A stretch of DNA of 64,000 nt from contig NC_019793.1 of NCBI RefSeq assembly GCF_000317835.1, positions 434,001 to 498,000 of the forward strand. Reading direction: 5' to 3'. The notes beneath the pieces were generated by a model that worked only from the letters and a program-made list of their open reading frames with translations, was not told the DNA's origin and ran no database searches. Shown here piece after piece: positions 19,204 to 28,610 of this stretch; position 1 is the stretch's first letter; each line of letters opens with the position of its first letter. Origin of the DNA: Deinococcus peraridilitoris DSM 19664. GTDB lineage: Bacteria; Deinococcota; Deinococci; Deinococcales; Deinococcaceae. The position numbers and the translations under genes are program-made.

Positions 19204-20586
19204 TCAGCCGGACTGAGAAGTCTCGTCCGCGCCCAACTCCTGCAGCAGGTACGCGCTGGTCAGGATGCCGTTGTGGTAGTCCTCCAGCGCGAACGATTCA
19301 TTGGGGGAGTGCGGGGCGTCCTCGTTGAGGCCCAGGTCGACCAGCAGCACGGGCGCGCCCAGAATGGCGCGGAAGCTCGCCACGATGGGAATCGAGCCGC
19401 CCGTGCGACCGAAAGCGGCCTTCTTGCCGTAGACGCGCTGCAGGGCGCGGTCGGCAGCCGCGATGTACGGTGAATCGAGGTCCATGGCGATGGGCTGACC
19501 GCCGTGATGGTCAATCACCTTGACGCTGACTCCTTGCGGCGCGAGCGAGGTGATGTAGTCCTGCGCGAGCTTGGTGATGCGCGCTGGGTCCTGTCCGGGC
19601 ACGAGGCGCATGCTGATCTTGGCGCCCGCCTTGGCGGCGATGACCGTCTTGCTGCCCTCGCCCTGATAGCCGCCCCAGATGCCGTTCACGTCGAGGGTCG
19701 GGCGGGCCCACAGACGTTCCAGGGTGCTGTACCCCGCTTCGCCTGGCAGCGCACTGACGCCGATCGAGGCCGCGAACTCCTGGTCACTGTGCGGCAGCTG
19801 CGCCCACATCGCGCGTTCCTGCTCGGTCAGTTCCGCAATAGAGTCATAAAAACCGGGGATGGTGATGCGTCCCTGCTCGTCCTTGAGCCGCGCGATGATC
19901 TGCGCGAGCGCGTTGATCGGGTTGGGCGCGGCCCCACCGTAGCTGCCGCTATGCAGGTCCCGGTTGGCGCCCTGCACGTGCACCTCGATGTAGGAAAGAC
20001 CTCGCAGGCCGTAGGTGACGGTGGGCACGTCCCTGGCGAAGCGCGAGCCGTCCGAGATCACGATGACGTCGCAGGCAAGCTCCTCGGCACGTTCACGCAG
20101 GTAGGTTTCGAGGTTCGGGCTGCCCACCTCCTCCTCGCCTTCGAGCAGGAACTTGACGTTGACGGGCAGGTCGCCCTGCCCGAGCAGCAGCTCCACGCCC
20201 TGCACGTGCGCGTAGGCCTGGCCCTTGTCGTCGGTGGCGCCGCGCGCGTAGATGCGCCCGTCACGCACGGTGGGCTCGAAGGGGTCGCTGAGCCACTCGC
20301 CCTCGGGCGCTTCGGGCTGCACGTCGTAATGTCCGTAGATCAGCACCGTGGGTCTCTCCGGTGACGCCACGCGCTCGGCGTACACCACCGGGTGCCCGGC
20401 CGTCCGGTCGACGCGGGCCGTGAAACCCAGGGAGGCGAGCTTGCTTTGCAGAAACTCGGCGGCGCGCAGCATGTCACCCTTGCGCCTGGAGTCGGCGGAG
20501 ACGGAGGGAATACGCAGAAAGTCGAACAGCTCGGCGTCGGCGCGTGCAGCGTCGAGCGCATCGTTCAGGGGAGGAAGCGAGGTCAT
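19204..20586 (-). CDS. M20-family metallopeptidase (dipeptidase)
   Basis: A 460-residue di-zinc peptidase of the ArgE/DapE/CPG2 group, subgroup of dipeptidases with the GHYDVQP motif. Metal ligands: His/Asp in [15 protein letters not shown], Asp in [10 protein letters not shown], Glu pair in [12 protein letters not shown], and a distal His in DAPHSPNE. The start [20 protein letters not shown] was preferred to a longer Arg/Trp-rich frame. Cytoplasmic, likely peptide or amino-acid scavenging. Confidence 0.9.
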   Translation of the reverse strand: MTSLPPLNDALDAARADAELFDFLRIPSVSADSRRKGDMLRAAEFLQSKLASLGFTARVDRTAGHPVVYAERVASPERPTVLIYGHYDVQPEAPEGEWLSDPFEPTVRDGRIYARGATDDKGQAYAHVQGVELLLGQGDLPVNVKFLLEGEEEVGSPNLETYLRERAEELACDVIVISDGSRFARDVPTVTYGLRGLSYIEVHVQGANRDLHSGSYGGAAPNPINALAQIIARLKDEQGRITIPGFYDSIAELTEQERAMWAQLPHSDQEFAASIGVSALPGEAGYSTLERLWARPTLDVNGIWGGYQGEGSKTVIAAKAGAKISMRLVPGQDPARITKLAQDYITSLAPQGVSVKVIDHHGGQPIAMDLDSPYIAAADRALQRVYGKKAAFGRTGGSIPIVASFRAILGAPVLLVDLGLNEDAPHSPNESFALEDYHNGILTSAYLLQELGADETSQSG

Positions 20587-20614
20587 GCGCGGATGATACC
20601 AGGGACGCGCGGTG

Positions 20615-21181
20615 TCACTGCACCCGCGCGAACACCAGGGTGTCACGCAGCCTCGATGGGTCGTCGGCGGCCACGTCCTCATTTCTCAGGCGCCCCTCAA
20701 GCTCGAAGCCCAGCCGCGTCGGAACGCCCTGGCTGCGCAGGTTCAGGGCGTCACACCGGATTTCGAGGCGGCGGGCACCGAGCGCGCCCTGCGCCATCTC
20801 ACACAGTGCACCGACGGCCTCGGTCATCAGGCCCTGGCGGGAAAAGCGGGAATCCTGCCAGTAGCCGATCTCGAATTTGGGCACGCCCCAATCGATGTGC
20901 TGCAGGCCGGCCACTCCGACAAACGCTTCTCCGTCACGCAGAAACAGCAGGTAGCGCAACTCCCGACGCAGCACGAAATTCGCCTGGGCACGACGGACGT
21001 TCGCCTCGAAGCGCGCCGGTTCGGGCTCTTCCTGCGCGAAGACCATCCAGGGTTTCAACTCGGTCAGGGAAGCCCGAACCGCGGCGCAGATGGCGTCGCC
21101 GTCGCCTGCGCGTGGTGCGCGCAGCAGCAGACGAGGAGTGAACAGCTGCTCGGGAACGGACCGAAGTTCATCTCGTGTCAC
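20615..21181 (-). CDS. GNAT-family N-acetyltransferase (RimJ/RimL type)
   Basis: 188 residues. N-terminal [19 protein letters not shown] is the classic RimJ/L opening; the acetyl-CoA binding beta4-alpha3 region appears as [20 protein letters not shown], and [20 protein letters not shown] is the conserved C-terminal segment. It may acetylate a protein N-terminus or a small molecule. Located 28 bp upstream of the M20 peptidase gene on the same strand. Confidence 0.88.
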   Translation of the reverse strand: MTRDELRSVPEQLFTPRLLLRAPRAGDGDAICAAVRASLTELKPWMVFAQEEPEPARFEANVRRAQANFVLRRELRYLLFLRDGEAFVGVAGLQHIDWGVPKFEIGYWQDSRFSRQGLMTEAVGALCEMAQGALGARRLEIRCDALNLRSQGVPTRLGFELEGRLRNEDVAADDPSRLRDTLVFARVQ

Positions 21182-21247
21182 CTGCGCAGCATAGCGGCCA
21201 AGTCAGCCATGCCGCGCCGGTAAAACCCGCAGCCGGTCGGGCCACCC

Positions 21248-22090
21248 TCAGGCAGGCAGCAGTTCACCGGGCTCGGCCGCAAAAGAAACGATCTGCTCGA
21301 TTCCCAGTGGGCCCAGACGCACCAGAAATCCGGCGCGGGGATGATACGCCAGCCCGCCGTCCACGTTCAGGCCGCGCCCATCCGCGTACAGCAGAGGACT
21401 CTGCACGGCCGGAGGCGGCACGTCCAGCACGTACGCGATGGGTGTATGTCCGTGCACAAGCCGCTCGCCGCCATAGGAAGCGAGCAGCTCCCCCACCACC
21501 GACGCACCCTCGGGGCCCCGAAAGGCATCCCGCTCGGCAAACTCGCGGATCAGGGCGTCCCACACGAGAGGATCGCTGCTTGCCAGAAGGTGGCTGAAGG
21601 CGCTGTTCACGGAATCGAGGTCTGACCCGTGACGCAGCAGCAGACGGCTGTCGGCATGCATGAAGAGGTAAGAGCCCACCCGGACAGCAGCGGGACGCCC
21701 GACCAGCCAGGCCAGCAGGGCAGGCGTTAAATTCAACAGATCACGCGTCTGCCCGCCGTTGTGTCGCCATCGCTCCAGAAACGTCCGCCCCTTGGCGTCA
21801 CGCCAGGACTCACCGAAGCGGCGCGCGGCCAGCAGCATCACCTCGTGGTTGCCCAGCAGGCTGAGGAGCTGCCCGCCGGACTGCCGGGCCTGCTGCTCCA
21901 GGCTCATCAGCCGCTCGATCACCCGGACGCCTTGCCTGCCACGGTCGACGTAGTCACCCAGACACACCAGGCAGGCGTCCGCGCCCAACCAGCGGTCGTG
22001 TTCGTCCAGCAGGCCCCCGCGCCGCAGCAATGCACAGAAGCGGTCATGCTCACCGTGAATATCGCCCATGACCCACAGGGCGGCGCTCAT
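21248..22090 (-). CDS. Calcineurin-like metallophosphoesterase (PPP-type phosphatase)
   Basis: 280 residues with the full motif set of the PPP/ApaH-like group: GDIHGEHDRF, CLGDYVDRGRQG, LLGNHEVMLL, and distal FMHADSR and VHGHTPIAYV. Such enzymes remove phosphate from Ser/Thr phosphoproteins or cleave dinucleoside polyphosphates. A Ser/Thr kinase is encoded at 37393-39306, but a functional link is only a guess. The start is the first Met, MSAALWVMGDIHG. Confidence 0.9.
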   Translation of the reverse strand: MSAALWVMGDIHGEHDRFCALLRRGGLLDEHDRWLGADACLVCLGDYVDRGRQGVRVIERLMSLEQQARQSGGQLLSLLGNHEVMLLAARRFGESWRDAKGRTFLERWRHNGGQTRDLLNLTPALLAWLVGRPAAVRVGSYLFMHADSRLLLRHGSDLDSVNSAFSHLLASSDPLVWDALIREFAERDAFRGPEGASVVGELLASYGGERLVHGHTPIAYVLDVPPPAVQSPLLYADGRGLNVDGGLAYHPRAGFLVRLGPLGIEQIVSFAAEPGELLPA

Positions 22091-22208
22091 CTCGATCGTC
22101 CCTGTTCGCTTCCCGGTGCGAGCAGGGCGGCAAAACAGCGTCGCGTCTTGTCACGTCGTAAAACAGCGACCTCCGCGCCGGTTCGCTCCACCTCGGTCGG
22201 CGCCTGAG

Positions 22209-22991
22209 TCACTGCCCGCCGCGTGACCGCGCCGGGCCGGGCCGGATGGGCAACTCCAATGCCGCGTCTTCGGTCCCATCGTCCTGGCCTGGCTCGGTTT
22301 CACCGACCGGAAGGGCCCGCCACTGGGTCATGCGGTCGGTCAGATCGTGCTGAATTCGCTCGATGGCGCCTTCCATGTGGTAGCGCGCCCCGTCGAGTTC
22401 GTGGCGCAGGCGCATGATTTCCTCGACACCGGCGAGGTTGACGCCGAGTTCCTGGGTCAAACGGCGGATTTCACGCAGATGCTCGATGTCGCGCTCGCTG
22501 TAGAGCCTCGTCTTGCCGCTGGAGCGTCCGGGCCGGATCAGGCCCTTGCGCTCGTACAGCCGCAAGGTCTGTGGGTGCATGTCCACCAGCTGCGCCGCAA
22601 TCGAAATGACATACACGGGGCGGTCGATGGGGTCGAGTGACGCCGGGTCTCCGCTCGGCAGGGCGCGCTCCTGATGAATGCGGTCTTGCAGCTCGCTTTC
22701 CAGGCGCTCGATTTCGCCTTCGAACTGGTCTTGCAGGTCATCGAGCTCGTATTGCAGGCGCATGACCTCCTCGACACCGGCGAGGTTGACGCCGAGTTCC
22801 TGGGTCAAACGGCGGATTTCACGCAGATGCTCGATGTCGCGCTCGCTGTAGAGCCTCGTCTTGCCGCTGGAGCGTCCGGGCCGGATCAGGCCCTTGCGCT
22901 CGTACAGCCGCAAGGTCTGTGGGTGCATGTCCACCAGTTCCGCCGCGACCGAAATAACATATACGGGGCGGTTCTTGGCATCGCTTGCCAT
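22209..22991 (-). CDS. hspR: HspR-type MerR regulator with two tandem copies of the whole domain
   Basis: 260 residues. HspR represses chaperone genes (dnaK, clpB) by binding inverted CTTGAGT-like sites and is normally about 130 residues with one MerR helix-turn-helix and one coiled coil. Here the unit is present twice: [20 protein letters not shown] and [20 protein letters not shown] each begin a HTH followed by [20 protein letters not shown] and a coiled coil. DNA of the two copies is identical over 170 bp (22420-22589 and 22768-22937). Start [13 protein letters not shown] single chain could bind as a pseudo-dimer. No chaperone genes are adjacent. Confidence 0.85.
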   Translation of the reverse strand: MASDAKNRPVYVISVAAELVDMHPQTLRLYERKGLIRPGRSSGKTRLYSERDIEHLREIRRLTQELGVNLAGVEEVMRLQYELDDLQDQFEGEIERLESELQDRIHQERALPSGDPASLDPIDRPVYVISIAAQLVDMHPQTLRLYERKGLIRPGRSSGKTRLYSERDIEHLREIRRLTQELGVNLAGVEEIMRLRHELDGARYHMEGAIERIQHDLTDRMTQWRALPVGETEPGQDDGTEDAALELPIRPGPARSRGGQ

Positions 22992-23205
22992 AAGTAAGCT
23001 GAGTATAGCCCACGCAAGCAAATGTTTCGCGCCGTTCCGATTGGTTTCCTGTCCCGTCGCAGGTATTCAGCAGCGAGGCTGCAATTTTGGTAAAAGTATC
23101 CTGAAGCTTGCGTGTGCCGACAGATACGCGAGCCTATCTGATCACTGACAGCTCTACCCCGGCCAAGCCAGGACAAAACAAACAAACCTTTGTTAGACTC
23201 CTGGC

Positions 23206-24864
23206 ATGACCCAGACGACCAGCGCGTGGCAGGACGCGCTTGACCAGCTCAAGGCCGATCTCGCCCGCGTTCGGGCGGGTGGTGGCAGCAAAGCGGCACA
23301 ACGCCAGCATGACAAGGGCCGCCTGACCGCGCGCGAGCGCATCGCACAACTGGTGGATGAAGGTGCATTCTTCAACGAACTGATGACCTTCGCAGGCTGG
23401 GAGATGTACCAGGAAGCGGGCGGTTGTCCCAGTGGAGGCACCGTCACCGGCATCGGCACCATCGAGGGCCGTCCGTGGATGATCGTCGCCAATGACGCGA
23501 CCGTCAAAGCTGGCGCATTCTTCCCGATCACCGCCAAAAAGGTCATCCGGGCGCAGACCATAGCCCTGGAAAACCGGCTGCCGGTGGTGTACCTCGTCGA
23601 TTCGGCCGGGGTGTACCTGCCGATGCAGGACGAAATTTTCCCTGACCAGGACGACTTCGGGCGGGTGTTTTACCTGAATGCCCGCCTGAGTGCGCTGGGC
23701 GTGCCGCAAATTGCCGCCATCATGGGCAACTGCGTTGCAGGTGGCGCGTACCTGCCGGTCATGTGCGACACCCTGATCATGACGGAAGGCTCAGGGCTTT
23801 ATCTGGCCGGGCCCGCGCTTGTCAAGGCAGCCATCGGACAGGTGGTGGGCAGCGAAGAGCTGGGAGGCGCCAGCATGCACGCCGAGATTGCCGGGACCGT
23901 CGACTACAAGGAAAAAACCGATGAGGACGCCCTGAAGCGCGTGCGCGGTCTGGCAGGAATGTACGCTCAAGGTGAGGTCGCTCCCTGGGCCCGACGGCGA
24001 CGAGAAGCTGGCCCGACGGCGTCACAAGGCGCCGTGACGGAACTTGTCAGCTTTGACGGCAGCAAGCCTTACGACGTGCGTGAGCTGATCCTGCGGCTGG
24101 TCGACGCGCCCCAGGACGGCACCAGCCCATTCAACGAATTCAAGGCCGACTACGGTCAGACCATCGTGTGCGGTTTCGGGCGGGTCGGAGGCTTCCCGGT
24201 TGCCTTTGTGGCCAATCAGCGCACGGTCATCAAAAAGAAGCTCAAAAGTGGCGGAATACCGGGCCTGAGCAGCCGCATCGAGGTCGGCGGGGTCATCTAT
24301 GCCGACGCAGCGGACAAAGCCGCCCGCTTCATTCTCGATGCCAATCAGGCGGGCGTCCCGCTGGTGTTCCTCTCAGATGTGACCGGCTTCATGGTCGGCC
24401 GGGACAGCGAGCAGGAAGGCATCATCCGGCGCGGCGCTAAGATGGTGAACGCCGTGAGCAACAGCGTCGTTCCGAAAATCACCATTATCACCGGGGGCAG
24501 TTACGGCGCGGGCAATTACGCCATGAACGGCAAGGCCTACGCGCCCCGTTTTATCTTCGCGTGGCCGAGCGCCAAGTACGCGGTCATGAGCGGTAACGCC
24601 GCCGCCAAGACCCTGCTCGACATCCAGCTCGCGGCCCTCAAGCGCGCCGGGCACGAACCGGACGACGAGGAACTGCAGGAACTGTACGCCCAGATCAAGG
24701 CCAAGTACGATCACGAACTCGACCCGAAATACGCGGCGGCAAGGCTATGGGTGGACGAGATCATCGCGCCGGACGAAACTCGGGAGCGATTGATCCGGGC
24801 CTTGGAAGCGTGCGCGCAGAATCCGGTGCAAGAGGAGTTGCGGGTGGGTGTATTTCAGGTGTAA
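23206..24864 (+). CDS. Acyl-CoA carboxylase beta subunit (carboxyltransferase), MCC/PCC type
   Basis: 552-residue biotin-dependent carboxyltransferase that carboxylates an acyl-CoA (3-methylcrotonyl-CoA or propionyl-CoA). N-domain: ARERIAQLVDEGAFFNELM and CVAGGAYLPVMCD; C-domain: FLSDVTGFMVGRDSE and GGSYGAGNYAMNGKAYAPRF, which form the two oxyanion holes. The NYAMNG/AWPSAKYAVMSG pattern favours the methylcrotonyl group. No biotin carboxylase is beside it, so the alpha subunit must be elsewhere. The gene ends in a strong terminator. Confidence 0.9.
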   Translation: MTQTTSAWQDALDQLKADLARVRAGGGSKAAQRQHDKGRLTARERIAQLVDEGAFFNELMTFAGWEMYQEAGGCPSGGTVTGIGTIEGRPWMIVANDATVKAGAFFPITAKKVIRAQTIALENRLPVVYLVDSAGVYLPMQDEIFPDQDDFGRVFYLNARLSALGVPQIAAIMGNCVAGGAYLPVMCDTLIMTEGSGLYLAGPALVKAAIGQVVGSEELGGASMHAEIAGTVDYKEKTDEDALKRVRGLAGMYAQGEVAPWARRRREAGPTASQGAVTELVSFDGSKPYDVRELILRLVDAPQDGTSPFNEFKADYGQTIVCGFGRVGGFPVAFVANQRTVIKKKLKSGGIPGLSSRIEVGGVIYADAADKAARFILDANQAGVPLVFLSDVTGFMVGRDSEQEGIIRRGAKMVNAVSNSVVPKITIITGGSYGAGNYAMNGKAYAPRFIFAWPSAKYAVMSGNAAAKTLLDIQLAALKRAGHEPDDEELQELYAQIKAKYDHELDPKYAAARLWVDEIIAPDETRERLIRALEACAQNPVQEELRVGVFQV

Positions 24865-24865
24865 C

Positions 24866-24917
24866 TGAAATAAATAAAGCGGCTACCGAAAGATCGGCAG
24901 CCGCTTTATTTATTTCA
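24866..24917. terminator. Bidirectional terminator
   Basis: Hairpin with 19-bp arms beginning TGAAATAAATAAAGCGGCT; A- and T-rich ends give a U-run in both directions. It lies between convergent genes (24864 plus, 24930 minus). Confidence 0.9.
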
Positions 24918-24929
24918 AACCTGCAGGAG

Positions 24930-25673
24930 TTACTCGGTGACGGCCAAGCAGGCCGTCTGATTCATGTTGGTGCCGACAGGCGACAGGTTAGGCACTGCCA
25001 CACAGAAGTCACCAGTCATTGTAGGAGTGAACTTCAAGGTCATGACCAGCTCTGCATCCGCCGCCACCGTTACTGCTGGCGACGCCGCAACTTTAGTCAC
25101 CGGATCAAAAATCACGGCTGCCGCAGCGCCCGTACCAACTTTCGCAGTTCCGCTCGCAAAGGTGAACATCTTGTCACCCGGGAATTCTGCGTAAGCAGTG
25201 AAGTCAGCAGTTGAAGCAGTAGTGCTGGGCTTCAAAAAGATGACCAGGGTCTGCTGGGTATTGACCTTGACGCTCGGCTTGGTGCCGCTCAGACCTTCAA
25301 AGTAGAAACCAGAGGGGCCAGATACTGCCTTTGCCTTGGTCATAGTAGGAGCGGTGACCTCAGTGGTTTGACCAGCAGTCACCGTAGTGGACTGCTTAGT
25401 TGCAACGTTCAAGTGCGTTCCACTGCGTACCACCACGAAGTATTCGCCGGGAGCCAGCTGCGACTGGTCGGCTACAACCATTCCCTGAGCGTCCACGACC
25501 TGTGCAGTCGCACCAGTCGGCAGTCCGCTGACAGTTACTGCTCCGGTCGTCGCACCACTGCCACCGTCGGTGCCACCGTCGGTGCCACCATCGGTAGGAG
25601 GAGGAGTGGTCTGTCCGCAGGCGGCGAGGGCGAGAACGGCAGTCAGGGCAAGTCCAGCAAGTTTGATGTTCAT
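24930..25673 (-). CDS. Lipoprotein of unknown function with a DGG repeat linker
   Basis: 247 residues; lipobox ALAAC (Cys about residue 19) followed by a Pro/Thr/Gly linker with TDGGTDGGTDGG, encoded by a 12-bp tandem repeat near 25560-25595. The rest is beta-rich: a carboxypeptidase-regulatory-like segment (VTVSGLPTGATAQVVDAQG) and an Ig-like part ending in FCVAVPNLSPVGTNMNQTAC. RBS AGGAGAAATAAT before the ATG. Surface-anchored; function unknown. Confidence 0.75.
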   Translation of the reverse strand: MNIKLAGLALTAVLALAACGQTTPPPTDGGTDGGTDGGSGATTGAVTVSGLPTGATAQVVDAQGMVVADQSQLAPGEYFVVVRSGTHLNVATKQSTTVTAGQTTEVTAPTMTKAKAVSGPSGFYFEGLSGTKPSVKVNTQQTLVIFLKPSTTASTADFTAYAEFPGDKMFTFASGTAKVGTGAAAAVIFDPVTKVAASPAVTVAADAELVMTLKFTPTMTGDFCVAVPNLSPVGTNMNQTACLAVTE

Positions 25674-25848
25674 ATTATTTCTCCTGTATCAGGGGTAAGT
25701 GTTTTGACGGCAAATCTGTAAATCGAACGAGCAATCAATCGTCGCTTCAACTTCCTCCCCCGCTTCGCTTCATTCTGTCCTGAGGTATGAAGCGTCGCTT
25801 TGTCTATCGAAGTTGAGGTCAGTCTAGGTTCGACGGGTCCTCAATGAC

Positions 25849-26985
25849 CTTGGTACCCGACAGTTTTGAGTGCAAGGTTCTCAGGAGCGAGTGAGGCATA
25901 AAGAAACGCGTCCCAGCCTGCCTTCGATGCCTTCCAATCCCGCCTGCGGGCATACTTCCCCGCTTACCGCAAGAACCAGCTCGACCTGCTCGTCCTGATA
26001 CTCTTCGCCCTGATCACCGCGCAGGACACCCGGCATGCCAAGCTCGCCACGCGTTTCCCCGGCCAAGCCAAAACCTCCTCGGTGATCCGGCGGATTGAAC
26101 GGTTCTTCCAGCAGCACCCGCTGTGCCCACTCGATGTTGCCCGCTTCGTCCTCCAAGCCCTCCCGGACGGCAAGCGCATCTTCATTCTCGACCGAACGAA
26201 CTGGAAACTTGGGATGCAGGACGTCAACCTGCTGGTGCTCGCCGTTCGCTGGCGCGGCGTCGCGATCCCACTCTTGTGGGAGACGCTCGACCATGGTGGA
26301 AGCAGCAACCAGAGCATCCGCGCGGAGTTGCTCAGGCAGGCACTCGAACTCCTGAAACCCCACCAGATTCGCTTGTTGATCGCTGACCGTGAATTCATCG
26401 GTGCAGACTGGTTGGCGTTCCTGACCGGGCACCGCGTGCCGTTCTGCTTGCGCATCCGAGCAGATACCAACGTCGATGGTTTGCCGGCGTGCGAGTGGTT
26501 GCCTGACCTGAAGGCGCACGAGCGCGGGGTGATTGCGCACGAGGTGGAGGTGATGGGTACCTTCGTGAACGTCGCCGTGGCCGTGAGCGCTGAGGGTGAG
26601 CGGGTGGTGGTGATCGGGACGTTACGAGCCGAGCGGCTGCTGGACTGCTATGCCGCAAGGTGGGCAGTGGAGTCACTTTTTGCTTCGATGAAGTCCAGGG
26701 GTTTCCGGCTGGAATCGTCGCACATGACGCGGGCGGCGCACGTGTCACGGCTGATCGGGTTGCTGACGTTGGCATTGGTGTGGTGTGCGTTGCTGGGCGC
26801 CGGGGAGGCACGGCGGGTGCTGGTCCATGGCCGCGCGGCGGTGGGGATGCTGGCAGCTGGCTGGTCGAGGTTGATACGGGCGTTCACGCGGGCCGTGTGG
26901 GGCGAGGCTGCCACGCTCCTGGAGCTGGTGGACCAGCTTTTCTCACCGGCTGGCACTTGAAGTCACAAAACTGTCGGGTACCAAG
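25849..26985 (+). mobile_element. IS4-type insertion sequence with target-site duplication
   Basis: 1137-bp element bounded by perfect 20-bp inverted repeats (CTTGGTACCCGACAGTTTTG at 25849-25868 and its complement at 26966-26985) and flanked by the 9-bp direct repeat CTCAATGAC (25840-25848, 26986-26994). One transposase frame. The intact ends and duplication point to a recent insertion. Confidence 0.92.
25902..26960 (+). CDS. IS4-family transposase, start region damaged
   Basis: DDE transposase of about 350 residues. Open frame from the stop at 25899 reads FDAFQSRLRAYFPAYRKNQL and continues into the catalytic core: Asp in FILDRTNWKLGM, Asp in IADREFIGADWL, and Glu in ARWAVESLFASMKSRGF with the YREK-like K spacing. 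There is no ATG, GTG or TTG before the GTG at 26082, which would delete conserved sequence. A GTG at 25891 with AGGAG upstream reads into the right frame only if one base were added in the AAAG run, so a 1-bp deletion near the start is likely. Confidence 0.75.
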   Translation, partial: RNASQPAFDAFQSRLRAYFPAYRKNQLDLLVLILFALITAQDTRHAKLATRFPGQAKTSSVIRRIERFFQQHPLCPLDVARFVLQALPDGKRIFILDRTNWKLGMQDVNLLVLAVRWRGVAIPLLWETLDHGGSSNQSIRAELLRQALELLKPHQIRLLIADREFIGADWLAFLTGHRVPFCLRIRADTNVDGLPACEWLPDLKAHERGVIAHEVEVMGTFVNVAVAVSAEGERVVVIGTLRAERLLDCYAARWAVESLFASMKSRGFRLESSHMTRAAHVSRLIGLLTLALVWCALLGAGEARRVLVHGRAAVGMLAAGWSRLIRAFTRAVWGEAATLLELVDQLFSPAGT

Positions 26986-26994
26986 CTCAATGAC

Positions 26995-27461
26995 AATTGA
27001 GGAATCTCACAACCCCTTTATGCAGAATTTATCCAGGACACTGGTTTATGAGTAATGTTGCGAATCTAAGCCTTCGATTAAGATTAAAACGCACTGCCGC
27101 CTCATCTTCATGTGTATTTGGCCCCTTCCCCGTCAGATTTCTGAAAATCCAGTGAGATTCGTTTCAAGAAGGATGGGCTGCTGTGTGAGCTCCGAATCAG
27201 GTTGCGATCAGACTGTCGGAATTGGCACCTGATGGGGCATAAGCGCTTGCTCCAAATGCGACACACCTTGACGGCCAGGTCCAAGGCTGTCACCGCCATT
27301 CCCAGGGCGTCGCCCTGATGGCTGCTCCAAGGTGGCCCGATGCTGCGACAGCTTGAAGTTTGATGCCGTTGGGCACGGGCGGAGTTACAAGTTCATTCAA
27401 TATTCAAGCCAGCTTGCGGCAAACCCGAGCTTTTTCACGTCTGCTTCGAAACACTGGAAAT
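26995..27461. other. Intergenic region, no recognisable gene
   Basis: A 63-codon minus-strand frame at 27108-27299 and other short frames show no recognised motif and no RBS. Base composition is more AT-rich near 27050-27120. It may hold decayed mobile DNA next to the IS, but nothing is identifiable. Confidence 0.4.
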
Positions 27462-27647
27462 ATGACCACACGAGGCATCGACGAAACCGCAGACCGGTGG
27501 CAACGCGCCCGTAAGGGAGTGCGCGCCCGTCTCCTGCTGCTGACCCTGCTCGGCGGAGGCGCGGTGATCTGGGCCAACGATTTCACCGAGAGAACCACCA
27601 CCCAACAGATGGAGCAGGAGCTGCGCCGGGACGGCCTGCGAGGCTGA
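27462..27647 (+). CDS. Small single-span membrane protein
   Basis: 61 residues: a charged N-terminus, one hydrophobic stretch (RLLLLTLLGGGAVIWAND, about 24-41) and a charged C-terminus (TTTQQMEQELRRDGLRG). Only a weak RBS (CTGGAAAT). Codon usage fits the genome. Likely real but unrecognised. Confidence 0.45.
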   Translation: MTTRGIDETADRWQRARKGVRARLLLLTLLGGGAVIWANDFTERTTTQQMEQELRRDGLRG

Positions 27648-27727
27648 ACCTGGCAGTGAAAAACGGGTAGAGGCACGCAGTTTCCCACTGAAATTTTGCT
27701 GCCGTGGCCTTGACAGCGCCGCAGGCC

Positions 27728-28303
27728 TTACTGTACGCGCCGGGAGACTTTGTTTCCTGCCGCGTCGGTCACCACGATGTCCATGAATTTTCCGGTCGAC
27801 TCCGCGAAGAACGGGACGCGCCGGGACGCGCCAAGGCCCAGCTTGCTGCCGTCAACGCTGATCGACGTGACCTTGACGTCGTCGGTGGCCACACCGGAAA
27901 CGCGCAGTGTCTCCCCTTCCCGCTCGAACTTGGTGATTTCCAGTTTGGGCGGATTGGGATCATAACGCAGCGGCAGCGCAATCTTGGTGGACAGGCCACC
28001 CTCGTCGACGGCTTCGATGCTGTAATCGGCACGGTTCGAGGTGGTCGAGGTCCGGAACGCGAACGGTACGATCTTGCGGCTGCCTTCGCGCAGGGTAAGA
28101 GGCTGGCCGTTCACGCGGATCTGGGCAATCGCGCGGTCGTCCATGGCGTAACCGCGTACGACCGTGCTGTTCTGACGTGAAACAGAGCCCGCAGCCGGCT
28201 CGGTGATGATGATGCGAGGCTGAAAGGCGTCGGTCTGCCGGGCACAACTGCCCAACATGGCCAGGCCGAGCAGCAGCAGACAGGCACGCGGCGCACGGAA
28301 CAT
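27728..28303 (-). CDS. Lipoprotein with Ig-like domain
   Basis: 191 residues; lipobox AMLGSC (Cys about residue 20), then strands ITEPAAGSVSRQNSTVVRGY and VDGSKLGLGASRRVPFFAES, and a final DIVVTDAAGNKVSRRVQ. The DxAGN turn is typical of bacterial Ig-like (Big) folds. Probably anchored in the outer envelope. RBS is weak. Function not known. Confidence 0.7.
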   Translation of the reverse strand: MFRAPRACLLLLGLAMLGSCARQTDAFQPRIIITEPAAGSVSRQNSTVVRGYAMDDRAIAQIRVNGQPLTLREGSRKIVPFAFRTSTTSNRADYSIEAVDEGGLSTKIALPLRYDPNPPKLEITKFEREGETLRVSGVATDDVKVTSISVDGSKLGLGASRRVPFFAESTGKFMDIVVTDAAGNKVSRRVQ

Positions 28304-28610
28304 GGAGAGAGTATAGAGCGGTCATGACCGGCGGCGTTCGGTGGCGCCGCACACCGCCGAATTGGCCTCTCGGGTATCCGGGCAGCGCGAGGTCCTGTCA
28401 TGAAGCCAAAAGCGCGAGGTCCTGTCATGAAGCCAAAAGCACAGTATCGTGAGTCCCGTTTGGGCGGCTGTCCGCTCCGGACAGTCCGACTTCGGCAGAG
28501 CCGGACCAAAGGAGCGTGGAGGACAAAAGCGGGCCGGTCAGCCACCTGCTTTACACAGTCGAAACCGCCCGCGAGTCCGGTCAGGGGCAAAACGCTATAA
28601 GGAGAAGGGC
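28304..28610. other. Leader region upstream of hisZ with tandem repeat
   Basis: No gene longer than the 30-codon leader that follows. A 27-bp unit beginning GCGCGAGGTCCTGTCATG is repeated exactly twice in tandem (28385-28411, 28412-28438). GC-rich stretches downstream may fold, but I could not match a known riboswitch or T-box. Confidence 0.5.
28385..28438. repeat. 27-bp tandem duplication
   Basis: Two adjacent exact copies of a 27-bp unit, ending in ATGAAGCCAAAA, in the region before hisZ. Confidence 0.9.

Noticed and set aside
22070..22208. Chaperone-type HAIR operators (CTTGAG-like inverted repeats) near hspR
   Set aside because: No matching inverted repeat was found around the gene or elsewhere in the window.
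23134..23709. 191-codon minus-strand frame opposite the carboxylase start
   Set aside because: Antisense to conserved carboxyltransferase sequence; His/Arg-rich shadow.
27108..27299. 63-codon minus-strand ORF next to the IS
   Set aside because: No RBS or motif; could be decayed mobile DNA but nothing to support a product.
28440..28610. Riboswitch or T-box in the hisZ leader
   Set aside because: No conserved T-box sequence, antiterminator or known aptamer core could be matched by eye.
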